DNA of 26,848 nt from Opitutia bacterium (GTDB lineage: Bacteria; Verrucomicrobiota; Verrucomicrobiia; Opitutales; UBA953): NCBI GenBank assembly GCA_947378905.1, contig CANCLV010000012.1:1-26848 (forward strand). The letters run 5' to 3'. The position numbers were made by a program, and so were the translations under genes. The notes under the pieces were generated by a model that was not told the DNA's origin, made no database searches, and saw only the letters and a list, made by a program, of their open reading frames with translations. Each line of letters starts with the position of its first letter. Positions within the stretch are counted from its first letter, which is position 1. Below are positions 17,038 to 24,386 of this stretch, piece after piece.

Positions 17038-17754
17038 ATGAGCCGCTACCTTACATTTCTTGCTATCGTTGTTGTTGCTGTGATTGGCTTCCTGGGTTTC
17101 CAAGGAAAGACCTCAAAGCAAACTCCCGTTTATCTCTTCGATGATATGGACTATCAATCGAAGTATAAAGCTCAGGGTGAAAATACTTTCTTCGCCGATG
17201 GACGCGATGCCCGTCCGCCTGTGGCTGGATCCGTTGCTCGTGGTACCGGTCTTGAACCCACCAAAGTTTTTTCCGCTGAATATCGTCGTGCGGAATCACT
17301 CAATGCTGCATTCGTTACTGGAAAAGACGAGAAGGGTAATTTCCTCTTAGATTTTCCTGCGAAGAGTCTCACGGTTTTATCGTCGGGTGAGTTACAACCT
17401 TACACGATTGACAGCAAAGTTCTGGAATTGGGTAGGGCAAAGTTCCAAATCTATTGCGCAGTTTGTCACGGACAAGCGGCCGATGGTAATGGAATTATGA
17501 AAGTGCGTTCGGCCATTGAAGGCGATGTCGCCATCAACACGATTGCTAATTTACAAAGCGCTACCTATCGCGCTTATCCACAGGGCCAAATTTTTGACGT
17601 CATCACGAACGGCAAAAATACGATGATGCCTTACGGCGATAAACTTTCACCTGAAGAACGCTGGGCGGTAGTCGCTTACGTGCGCGCCCTCCAACTTTCT
17701 CAGTTCTGCCCACCAGAAATCACCCCCGCCTCCATCAAGGCCACCGCTAAATAA
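17038..17754 (+). CDS. actE: ACIII subunit ActE, monoheme cytochrome c
   Basis: A 238-aa membrane-tethered cytochrome c. An N-terminal hydrophobic segment (about 4-22) is followed by an approximately 110-residue linker, a single heme site CAVCH (Cys140-His144) and a distal Met in NTMMPYG (about residue 196). The DMDYQ and ADGRDARPPVAGSVARG stretch is characteristic of ActE. Unlike lipid-anchored ActE proteins described in other bacteria, no Cys is present near the N-terminus, so it is probably held by an uncleaved helix. It is expected to deliver electrons from the ActA/ActB chain to the acceptor. Six bases separate it from both actD and actF. Confidence 0.93.
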   Translation: MSRYLTFLAIVVVAVIGFLGFQGKTSKQTPVYLFDDMDYQSKYKAQGENTFFADGRDARPPVAGSVARGTGLEPTKVFSAEYRRAESLNAAFVTGKDEKGNFLLDFPAKSLTVLSSGELQPYTIDSKVLELGRAKFQIYCAVCHGQAADGNGIMKVRSAIEGDVAINTIANLQSATYRAYPQGQIFDVITNGKNTMMPYGDKLSPEERWAVVAYVRALQLSQFCPPEITPASIKATAK

Positions 17755-17760
17755 TTCGCC

Positions 17761-19029
17761 ATGAGCGCATCTCCTTCTCGTTTATCATCGCATTGGACAA
17801 CTTTCGTTGTTCTTGGCTTCGTTGCCTTAGTTGCGGTGTGGTCATTCGCCTTTTTGGGTTTAGGCGAACATGATCATCGCCCCGCACTCTCTGTTTTAGT
17901 CGGTTGTTTGTTTTGGGTCTCAACCTTAATCGGCATGTTAATGTTGACGATGATTACCCGTGTATTCGACGCGGGTTGGGCTCCGATTATTCGTCGCTCT
18001 TGGGAGTTTATGATTAGCGCTTTACCCATTGTGCTTTTACTGGGTGTAGCTCCTTTAGCATTCATCCCTGAGTTTCGTCATATACTGTGGGAGTGGACTG
18101 ATGCATCCCATATTTTACCGAGCGGACACGCAGTAGGGCATGATCCTATTCTTCAGGCAAAAAGCTGGTTCCTTAACGAAAACTTTTTCCTCATCCGTAT
18201 CGCAGTTTACGTTTTATTCTTCGGTGCGATTACTTGGGCTTTGCGTAACTGGTCTTTCAAGCAAGACAAAGAACGTACCGCCCAACACACCCATACGCTG
18301 CATGCCATTTCTGCGGTCGGAATTCCTGCGAGTGCGGTTTTACTTACCATGCTCGCCTTCGATTGTTTGATGGCACTTTCCTATCACTGGTTCTCGACCA
18401 TGTATGGTGTATGGTTCTTCGCTTTATCAATTCGTTTAGCCTTAGCCGCGACGGTGATTTTGACTTACCGTCTCTCCCATGGTGGCTGGCTCGATGGACT
18501 GCTTAATCAGGCTCATCGCCACGTCCTCGGCTGTCTGATGTTAGCCTTCACGGTTTTCTGGGCTTACATTAGCTTCTCTCAGTATTTCTTAATTTATACT
18601 GCAAATATTCCTGAAGAAACTTTCTGGTACAACATTCGTGAATTTAATCCTGTCACCGGATTGAAGAGCGACTGGTGGGGCGTTTCGATGTACCTCATTT
18701 TCGGATTCTTCTTCTTACCGTTCCTTTCGCTTTTATTCTACCGCTCCAAAATTATTGCAGGTCGCATACTCACTATCGCCTTCATTATTTTTGCCGGTGG
18801 CATTGTGGATCTCTGGTTCAACGCTGTCCCGCGTCAAATCGTCGATAAGACTGCACCCGAAGGTTTCACTGTTTCGCCCTTCATCAGTGGCTATCTCGCC
18901 CTAGACCTACTCGCGATTGCTGGTTTCGGCTGCTTAGTTATCGGATTATTCTTACGTGCCTCAACTAAGGCAGAAACTATCCCCGTCCACGACCCTCGTA
19001 TTCTCGAGTCTATCAATTACCATGAGTGA
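17761..19029 (+). CDS. actF: ACIII subunit ActF, ActC-like membrane protein
   Basis: A 422-aa polytopic membrane protein with about ten hydrophobic segments, distantly related to ActC/NrfD, as ActF is. Seen: WEFMISALPIVLLLGVAPLAF, AKSWFLNENFFLIRIAVYVLFF, AFDCLMALSYHWFSTMYGVWFF, SFSQYFLIYTANIPEETFWY and the final conserved FSPF-like segment (VSPFISGY). In known ACIII structures ActF pairs with ActC and lacks a clear quinol site, but could form part of a proton path. Its last 8 bases overlap the start of the following cytochrome gene, indicating translational coupling. Confidence 0.93.
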   Translation: MSASPSRLSSHWTTFVVLGFVALVAVWSFAFLGLGEHDHRPALSVLVGCLFWVSTLIGMLMLTMITRVFDAGWAPIIRRSWEFMISALPIVLLLGVAPLAFIPEFRHILWEWTDASHILPSGHAVGHDPILQAKSWFLNENFFLIRIAVYVLFFGAITWALRNWSFKQDKERTAQHTHTLHAISAVGIPASAVLLTMLAFDCLMALSYHWFSTMYGVWFFALSIRLALAATVILTYRLSHGGWLDGLLNQAHRHVLGCLMLAFTVFWAYISFSQYFLIYTANIPEETFWYNIREFNPVTGLKSDWWGVSMYLIFGFFFLPFLSLLFYRSKIIAGRILTIAFIIFAGGIVDLWFNAVPRQIVDKTAPEGFTVSPFISGYLALDLLAIAGFGCLVIGLFLRASTKAETIPVHDPRILESINYHE

Positions 19030-19780
19030 TAATTCTTCTAATGGAGATCGCCCTTTAATTCCTGGCCAAGTCGCTTCTTGGTTGGGCATTTTAGCTTTCG
19101 TTTTCGTAGCGATATTTGCCATCGCCTACGCCTATGTTGCCTTCAGCCCGAAAACTAATTCGGACGCTGAACGCCGCATCGCCGAAAAAGCTCTGCGTGC
19201 TGATACTGAATCAAAAGCTAAAGGTTTAATCTCTGCTACTGGTTTAAATAACGACGGAACTTACCGTGTACCTGTCGAATCTGCGATGTCGCTCATGGCT
19301 GCTGACCCAAGTCTCGTAAATAAAATGCGTAGTTACTCTGCACCAGGCCCATCGGCACCTCAGCCTGTAACACTTAAAGCTGATTCACCTAAAGTAGCTG
19401 ACGAAGAAGTGCTCAAGCGCGGAGCAGCGGTCTATGCCCGAACCTGTATTGCTTGTCACCAACCTACGGGCAAAGGACTTGCTCCAGTTTTCCCTCCCTT
19501 AGCCGAGTCGCCCATTGCAAATGGTGACGCGTCATTACCGATTAAATTCATTCTGCATGGATTAATGGGCCCAGTGACTGTCGCTGGTACAACCTACAAT
19601 AGTATGATGCCTGCGGTTGCTGGTGTGAGTGACCAAGATATTTCTGATGTTCTCACTTACGTACGTGCTAGTTTTGGTAACAACTCTAGCCCTGTATCGG
19701 TTGAGCAAGTTAAAGCAGTTCGTGATGCCAATGCTTCACGTAACACACCTTGGACCACTGCTGAATTAGGACTTAAATAA
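19022..19780 (+). CDS. Membrane-anchored monoheme cytochrome c (CcoP-like arm 1)
   Basis: I start this at the ATG at 19022, which overlaps the actF stop by 8 bp; the frame is open upstream inside actF, but that part has no sensible sequence. The 252-aa protein has one N-terminal membrane helix (about 18-40), a linker with YRVPVESAMSLM (like the RIPIDRAM-type motif I associate with oxidase-linked cytochromes), and a class I cytochrome c domain with CIACH (142-146) and Met about 195. It is clearly paralogous to the cytochrome at 21733: both read CHQxTGxG, FPPLAxSP, and then a YVR-(S/A)-(F/W)-GN tail. Probable role: electron carrier tethered to the ACIII or CcoN-like assembly. Confidence 0.88.
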   Translation: MSDNSSNGDRPLIPGQVASWLGILAFVFVAIFAIAYAYVAFSPKTNSDAERRIAEKALRADTESKAKGLISATGLNNDGTYRVPVESAMSLMAADPSLVNKMRSYSAPGPSAPQPVTLKADSPKVADEEVLKRGAAVYARTCIACHQPTGKGLAPVFPPLAESPIANGDASLPIKFILHGLMGPVTVAGTTYNSMMPAVAGVSDQDISDVLTYVRASFGNNSSPVSVEQVKAVRDANASRNTPWTTAELGLK

Positions 19781-19794
19781 TTTTATAATATACG

Positions 19795-21165
19795 ATGAGA
19801 CAGGACCAACACCGCCAATCACATTCATCTAGAAGCGACACGGGCAGCATGATGCCTGTTCGTTTGTTTTTTGCCTCAGCTTTAGGATGGTTGATTATTT
19901 CATCTGTTCTTGGACTGATCGTAAGTCTCAAATTGCAGCTCCCATCTTTCATGGCTGGTTGCGAGTGGTTTACTTACGGCCGTTTACAAGTGCTTCAGCA
20001 AAATGCTTTCACGTATGGCTGGATTGCTAATGCCATTTTTGGTGTGAACTTATGGATCATGTCGGCCCTAGCTCGCTTTGAATTTAAAGATAGCTGGTTA
20101 GCAGTCTGTGGATGGTTGGGCTGGAATCTTGCGCTTACTTTTGGACTCGGTGCAATTCTCCTGGGTCATTTGAATGGCTACTCACTTTTACAAATGCCCA
20201 AGGAAGTAGCTCCGGCATTATTTATAAGTTTCCTCTTTGCGGCTCTTTGGCCTGCGGTCGCCTTTGTTCGTCGTCCTACTGGACACGTATTCGTGTCGCA
20301 GTGGTACATCATTGGTGCGTCCTTTGTTTTCCCTGTGGCTTTTGGTATTACTCAGTTGTTGGTTGTTTGGTATCCGACTTCGGGAGTACTTCAGGCACTC
20401 ATCCATAGCTGGTTTATTCAAAATATCCAATTACTCTGGATTGGTGCATCGGCTATTTCTGCGATGTACTATTTCATCTCTAAGGAGTCCGGTCGCACCA
20501 TCTCGGCTTATTATTTAGCAACCGTTGGATTTTGGACTTACTTCCTTTTCGCAGGTTGGACGGCTCCAGCATCATTACTCGGTGCGCCTATTCCCGTTTG
20601 GATTCAATCTGTTGGCGTCATCACTTCACTGATGATGTTGGTTCCAGTGATTATCTTGGGAATTAATTTCTTTGGAACACTTTCTTACAATCGCGGCTTC
20701 GCGGGTGCTTGGAATAACACCACACTTCGCTTCGTTTTAGTTGGTATGGTCAGCTTCGCGATTTCCTCAGCACTCAATATTATTTTCTCAACACGATCCC
20801 TCAATGCGATTGTACGCTTTACCGATTTCACCGTCGGACAGCAGCAACTCGTTAATTACGGTTTCGTATCGATGGTCCTCTTTGGTGCCGCTTATTACAT
20901 TCTTCCACGTGTCACTGGTGCCTTTTGGCCATCAGCGAAATTAGTTCACCTACATTTCTGGTCTAGTGCATTGGGTGGTCTAGGTTTAGCTCTGCATCTA
21001 TTAATCTGTGGATATCCTACGGGCCAGACCGGACTCGTCAGTTATTATATTCCAGTAATCATCTTCGTACTTTTACAACTAGTAGGGCATGCGGCATTTG
21101 CGATTAACTCTTTCGTGATGCTTTTAGCTTCTGCTCGAAACCCTAACGACAATACCCACGCTTAA
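19795..21165 (+). CDS. CcoN-like protein (cbb3 oxidase subunit I homologue) lacking all heme and CuB ligands
   Basis: A 456-aa, about 12-helix protein that follows cbb3 oxidase subunit I (CcoN) throughout: YGRLQVLQQNAF for FGRLRPLHTNAV, GHVFVSQW for RHIYVANW, SWFIQNIQLL...AMYYF for WWYGHNAVGF...IMYYF, and FTDFTVGQQQ for YTDWTIGHVH. At every ligand position the residue is changed: low-spin heme His to Gln68 and Gln351, heme b3 His to Gln349, CuB His to Gln209, Ala259 and Ser260, and the cross-linked Tyr to Ala253. The frame is intact, normal in length and co-directional, so this is not decay. It cannot bind the usual hemes or reduce oxygen in the known way. Role inferred: structural platform for the CcoO-like and CcoP-like cytochromes. 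The alignment was made against CcoN sequence recalled from memory. Confidence 0.88.
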   Translation: MRQDQHRQSHSSRSDTGSMMPVRLFFASALGWLIISSVLGLIVSLKLQLPSFMAGCEWFTYGRLQVLQQNAFTYGWIANAIFGVNLWIMSALARFEFKDSWLAVCGWLGWNLALTFGLGAILLGHLNGYSLLQMPKEVAPALFISFLFAALWPAVAFVRRPTGHVFVSQWYIIGASFVFPVAFGITQLLVVWYPTSGVLQALIHSWFIQNIQLLWIGASAISAMYYFISKESGRTISAYYLATVGFWTYFLFAGWTAPASLLGAPIPVWIQSVGVITSLMMLVPVIILGINFFGTLSYNRGFAGAWNNTTLRFVLVGMVSFAISSALNIIFSTRSLNAIVRFTDFTVGQQQLVNYGFVSMVLFGAAYYILPRVTGAFWPSAKLVHLHFWSSALGGLGLALHLLICGYPTGQTGLVSYYIPVIIFVLLQLVGHAAFAINSFVMLLASARNPNDNTHA

Positions 21166-21176
21166 TTGTACTGAAC

Positions 21177-21728
21177 ATGAAGGACTTTAATCTTATTCTC
21201 GCTGGTATTTTCTTCACCCTCGCTGCCTCATTTGGTGGTTTGCTGATTAGCAGCGAAGTTCAATTGGGATCTTTGGGACGTGCACCGGCCGAAGAGGGCG
21301 GAGCACTTTTTCCTCCACGTGAAACCGGTTTGGCTATTCAAGGTCGCCAAGTTTATCTCGAATTAGGCTGCGTCACCTGCCACACGCAACAAGTACGTCC
21401 AGCCGGCCAAGGTAACGATATCGCTAAAGGTTATGGTCCACGTCCGAGCGTCGCTCGTGACTATGTTCTGCAGTCGCAATTGTTTTTAGGTGATCATCGT
21501 AATGGTCCTGACCTCGCCAACTACGGTGCTCGTGCTAAGTCCGATGATGAAATCAACGGCCACCTTCGTTCTCCTGCCGCTGGTAGCACTATGCCTGCTT
21601 ACAATTTCTTATACGTGGTAGACAAAAATGGTATCACTCAACCCACCGAGCGCGCTCAAGCCTTGGTCGCGTATCTAAAATCCCTTCGCATCGACTACAA
21701 TTCGCCTGAAGCGAAATTGAAACAGTAA
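21177..21728 (+). CDS. CcoO-like monoheme cytochrome c (cbb3 oxidase subunit II homologue)
   Basis: A 183-aa protein with one N-terminal membrane helix (about 5-25), then a CcoO-type cytochrome domain: QGRQVYLELGCVTCHTQQVRP, with heme site Cys65-His69, GDHRNGPDLANYGARA, and STMPAYNFL with axial Met139. These match the CcoO signature around GCxxCHSQMIRP, RTGPDLARVG and MPAYPFL. It is shorter than typical CcoO (about 200 aa). The heme site is intact, in contrast to the ligand-free CcoN-like partner encoded 11 bp upstream. In a cbb3 oxidase this subunit feeds the subunit I hemes; here its acceptor is unknown. Confidence 0.9.
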   Translation: MKDFNLILAGIFFTLAASFGGLLISSEVQLGSLGRAPAEEGGALFPPRETGLAIQGRQVYLELGCVTCHTQQVRPAGQGNDIAKGYGPRPSVARDYVLQSQLFLGDHRNGPDLANYGARAKSDDEINGHLRSPAAGSTMPAYNFLYVVDKNGITQPTERAQALVAYLKSLRIDYNSPEAKLKQ

Positions 21729-21732
21729 TCCC

Positions 21733-22410
21733 ATGTCACAACATTCTCAAAATAACGATAAGCCCAATCGCTCCTTTGGCGAACAGGGTGGACTTTCCGA
21801 TAGTCGACTGGTCGAGGTTCACTCGCACCTCGCTCGTGATAAAGAAGAGCCCAGTGAAGGCTTTTCAATTTTACCCATTGTCATCGTATTTATCTTTTGC
21901 GGATTCGGTTTCTGGGCTGGTGTTTATCTGACACGTAACTCGGGTGGTTTTTCTGCCAGCTCATTTGATCTCGATGCTCCAAAATTAGCCGCCGATAACG
22001 GTCCCAAGGCATTTGAGCCTGATGTCGCTAAAGGTGAGAAGCTTTTCATTCAACAGTGTGCCGCCTGTCACCAGGCCACAGGTTTAGGCGTCCCCGGTGC
22101 CTTCCCTCCATTGGCAGGATCTCCTTGGCCCGTTGGTAATGAAGAGCGCGTCATCAAAATCGTCCTTGCTGGCTTAGCAGGTGAAATTGAAGTGAATGGA
22201 CAAAAATACGTTGGCAACATGCCTAACATCGGTGCCGGCCTAAAAGACGCTCAAGTTGCCAATATCGTATCTTACGTTCGTTCAGCTTGGGGTAATAAAG
22301 GCGAACCTGTCATGGATACCAAAGTTGCGGAAGTACGTAAAGCGATTGGTGGTCGCGGACAGTATAGCCCTAAAGAGATTCTCGATCAGCATCCTCTAGA
22401 ATCTAAATAA
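21733..22410 (+). CDS. Membrane-anchored monoheme cytochrome c (CcoP-like arm 2)
   Basis: A 225-aa protein with a polar N-terminus (LVEVHSHLARDKEEPSEGFS), one membrane helix (about 46-66) and a class I cytochrome c domain with CAACH (109-113) and a GNMP axial Met. It is paralogous to the cytochrome encoded at 19022. Only one heme site is present, whereas canonical CcoP has two. It closes the operon 4 bp after the CcoO-like gene and just before a strong terminator, in the place ccoP takes after ccoNO. Confidence 0.9.
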   Translation: MSQHSQNNDKPNRSFGEQGGLSDSRLVEVHSHLARDKEEPSEGFSILPIVIVFIFCGFGFWAGVYLTRNSGGFSASSFDLDAPKLAADNGPKAFEPDVAKGEKLFIQQCAACHQATGLGVPGAFPPLAGSPWPVGNEERVIKIVLAGLAGEIEVNGQKYVGNMPNIGAGLKDAQVANIVSYVRSAWGNKGEPVMDTKVAEVRKAIGGRGQYSPKEILDQHPLESK

Positions 22411-22432
22411 GAACCCTTAAGAAGTTTATAAA

Positions 22433-22464
22433 TAAAGAAGCCCGAGAAATCTCGGGCTTCTTTA
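22433..22464. terminator. Bidirectional rho-independent terminator between the respiratory operon and trxA
   Basis: AAAGAAGCCCGAG (22434-22446) pairs perfectly with CTCGGGCTTCTTT (22451-22463) around an AAAT loop. A's flank one side and T's the other, so it can stop both the plus-strand respiratory transcript and the minus-strand trxA transcript. Confidence 0.94.
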
Positions 22465-22482
22465 TGTTTACTTAAATTAGGC

Positions 22483-22812
22483 TTACGCGTGCTTCTTAAT
22501 GAAGGCAGCGATGTCGCCCTTTGGACGTGCACCGACAATCTTATCAACCACTTGTCCGTTCTTAAAAAGAAACAGCGCAGGGATGGAGGTAACGCCGAGT
22601 TGAGCAGCTAAGGATTGATTGGTATCTACGTCCACTTTGCAGATTTTGACCGATCCAGACATCTCCGTCGCCAGTTGGTCTAAGACGGGACCTAATTGCT
22701 TACAGGGTCCACACCAGGTGGCCCAGAAGTCTACAAGCACCGGTACAGATGCTGTTTTGATGGTAGACTCAAACGTGGTAGCGTCGAGGTTGTCGATGAG
22801 TTCGGAAGCCAT
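22483..22812 (-). CDS. trxA: Thioredoxin
   Basis: A 109-aa cytoplasmic thioredoxin, a general disulfide reductant. The active site WCGPCK has Cys34 and Cys37, preceded by VLVDFWAT; the cis-Pro loop reads TSIPALFLF and the C-terminal helix contains KGDIAAFIKK. Length is standard and no signal peptide is present. It starts 5 bp after the stop of the proline-rich gene and may be translationally coupled to it. Confidence 0.97.
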   Translation of the reverse strand: MASELIDNLDATTFESTIKTASVPVLVDFWATWCGPCKQLGPVLDQLATEMSGSVKICKVDVDTNQSLAAQLGVTSIPALFLFKNGQVVDKIVGARPKGDIAAFIKKHA

Positions 22813-22817
22813 AAAAT

Positions 22818-23168
22818 TTAGCCCTTAGTTTTAACGAAGAGTTCTAATAATAAAAAGACAAATGCAGCAGTGGATGCGGCCATACCGAGAATATCAAACG
22901 AGGCTTCAAGGGTAGTCACGCTTGAGCTAGGTTCTGATGAAATGGTTGGTGCAATTCTTGGGGCTGAGGCGGAGCCGGCTCCTACCACGGGTGGGCGAGG
23001 AATCGCAGCTGCGGGTGGGGGTGGAGGAATCGAACCAGCACTGGGAGGTGGAGGTGGAACAAATGCACCAGCTGGCTTATTAAGTTTAAGCTTAGGAGCT
23101 TGAGAGTTGGCATCACCGTCAGAAGAAGGTGGCGGAGGAGGTGGTGGAGGGGGTGTCTCTAGGCTCAT
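22818..23168 (-). CDS. Proline-rich protein with one C-terminal membrane helix, function unknown
   Basis: A 116-aa protein. Residues 6-14 are nine consecutive Pro; two further five-Pro runs follow at about 38-55, in an Ala/Ser/Pro-rich soluble region. A single hydrophobic segment (FDILGMAASTAAFVFLLLELF, about 90-110) lies near the C-terminus, followed by a short basic tail, suggesting a tail-anchored protein with a disordered cytoplasmic part. No catalytic motif is visible. It lies between the 81-aa gene and trxA on the same strand. The long polyproline run should stall ribosomes unless EF-P assists. I do not recognise a family with a known function. Confidence 0.75.
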   Translation of the reverse strand: MSLETPPPPPPPPPSSDGDANSQAPKLKLNKPAGAFVPPPPPSAGSIPPPPPAAAIPRPPVVGAGSASAPRIAPTISSEPSSSVTTLEASFDILGMAASTAAFVFLLLELFVKTKG

Positions 23169-23235
23169 CGTTGTGTTGTGTTATCAAGTGCTGGAATAGA
23201 GGTGAGTCAATCAGTCAGTATGAGATTCTGAACCC

Positions 23236-23481
23236 TTAGTTTGACTGCTCATGTTTACGCAAGAGGTCGGCGATTTCCTTGGGGTCGGCCGTCGGGATTG
23301 TCCGACCCTTCCGTTGAAGGTCTTCGACGGTTTTAATGACGGTTTCTGTCATTCTCTCGTGGGTTTCGTTGGATCCGCCCACCAAAGAAAAGCCTTCTCC
23401 CTTGGTAATGCGCTTATGGTTGTCGGCATTATCCAAGCCCAGACCGAGTAGGTGATTCTGATTCTTTCGCTTGCCCGCCAT
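23236..23481 (-). CDS. Conserved small protein of unknown function, 81 aa
   Basis: An 81-aa soluble protein with a basic N-terminus (MAGKRKNQNHLLGLGLDNAD), a central HKRITKGEGFSLVGGSNETHERM, and a helical C-terminus (TVEDLQRKGRTI, then EIADLLRKHEQ). The pattern G-L-D-N-x-D-x-H-x-R-I-T-x-G-x-x-F-x-L-x-GGS-x-x-TH-x-x-M looks like a conserved small family that I associate with Planctomycetes and Verrucomicrobia, but I cannot name a function. It lies 42 bp downstream of scpA and 67 bp upstream of the proline-rich gene, probably in the same transcript. Confidence 0.75.
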   Translation of the reverse strand: MAGKRKNQNHLLGLGLDNADNHKRITKGEGFSLVGGSNETHERMTETVIKTVEDLQRKGRTIPTADPKEIADLLRKHEQSN

Positions 23482-23523
23482 AGTGATATCTAAACAGGAA
23501 AATTCAGAATTTCAAATGGTTAC

Positions 23524-24384
23524 CTAATTTGAATCTCCCTTGGGTTCATCAAATTCGGATGAAGCCGTCAAAGGTTGCGAAGAACTGTCTGCCGAGTTCT
23601 TTAAAGGTTTAGTACAGAAGATATCTTGGAAGTTTACTTCCTGTTCCAATTCCAGTGAGCCTAATCGTGCGAGTTCTAAGCAGGCGAGGAATGTAGCTAC
23701 CAAATAAGCAATCGTCGGACGTTCGGGTAATAAACTGGTAAAACTGAATTTAGGTTCGGTGTTGATTCGATTCAGAATAAATTCCATGCGGTCGGAAACC
23801 GTCACCGTTTCGACGGCGAGGTTACCAGGCTGAATTTTTTCAGCGAGTCGACGGAGGACTAAATTAAAAGTATTCCAGAGTTCGATGCGATCAGCGGGCG
23901 CCACGGGACGAATTACTGCATCCTCGCCTTGGGGCTGTAAAACATAGCGTGCAAGGAGCCCTTGGCGTTCATCGGCTAATTGGCGAATGATAGCAGCGGT
24001 CTCTTTGACCCGTTTATATTGAATTAATTGCTGAACCAAGGCCCAGCGTGGGTCGTTACCTTGGTCGTGCGTGGTATCTAATTCGTCGGGGCGACTTTCC
24101 ACCGGTAGCAACATTCGGCTTTTAATATACATCAACGTCGCAGCCATCACGAAGAACTCACCCGCTAGTTCGAGGTTATCTTTTTCTTGATTACGAAGAA
24201 TGTCGAGGAACTGATGCGTTACTTTTTCGATCGGTATATCGTAAATATCGATTTCGTTTTTTCTAATTAAGAAAAGTAAGAGGTCGAGCGGACCTTCAAA
24301 GTTATCGAGACGAATGGCCAAGTCGGCTGGTGGTAAAATACCATCAGTGGGCAGGGCAGAGGGGGTTTCGGTATTGTCCGACAC
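23524..24384 (-). CDS. scpA: Segregation and condensation protein A
   Basis: The kleisin subunit of the SMC-ScpAB condensin, which organises and segregates the chromosome. The 286-aa protein shows the ScpA N-terminal signature (RLDNFEGPLDLLLFLIRKNEIDIYDIPI), the conserved FFVMAATLMYIKSRMLLP, and a C-terminal winged-helix region (SFTSLLPERPTIAYLVATFLACLELARLG). The start is GTG at 24384, just 2 bp after the lptD stop, implying coupling. No smc or scpB gene is in the window. Confidence 0.94.
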   Translation of the reverse strand: MSDNTETPSALPTDGILPPADLAIRLDNFEGPLDLLLFLIRKNEIDIYDIPIEKVTHQFLDILRNQEKDNLELAGEFFVMAATLMYIKSRMLLPVESRPDELDTTHDQGNDPRWALVQQLIQYKRVKETAAIIRQLADERQGLLARYVLQPQGEDAVIRPVAPADRIELWNTFNLVLRRLAEKIQPGNLAVETVTVSDRMEFILNRINTEPKFSFTSLLPERPTIAYLVATFLACLELARLGSLELEQEVNFQDIFCTKPLKNSADSSSQPLTASSEFDEPKGDSN

Positions 24385-24386
24385 GT

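Noticed and set aside
18956..19021. N-terminal extension of the cytochrome gene into actF
   Set aside because: The extra residues lie inside the actF coding frame and lack a signal-like pattern; the ATG at 19022 with an 8-bp overlap gives a sensible membrane-anchored protein.
19795..21165. That the CcoN-like gene is a pseudogene, or a nitric oxide reductase (NorB) subunit
   Set aside because: The frame is uninterrupted, normal in length, and flanked by intact partner genes. NorB keeps the six His, whereas here all are replaced, and the text follows CcoN, not NorB.
23500..23512. Small palindrome AAATTC-A-GAATTT between scpA and the 81-aa gene
   Set aside because: Short AT-rich palindromes arise readily by chance, and there is no second copy or conserved context to support an operator.
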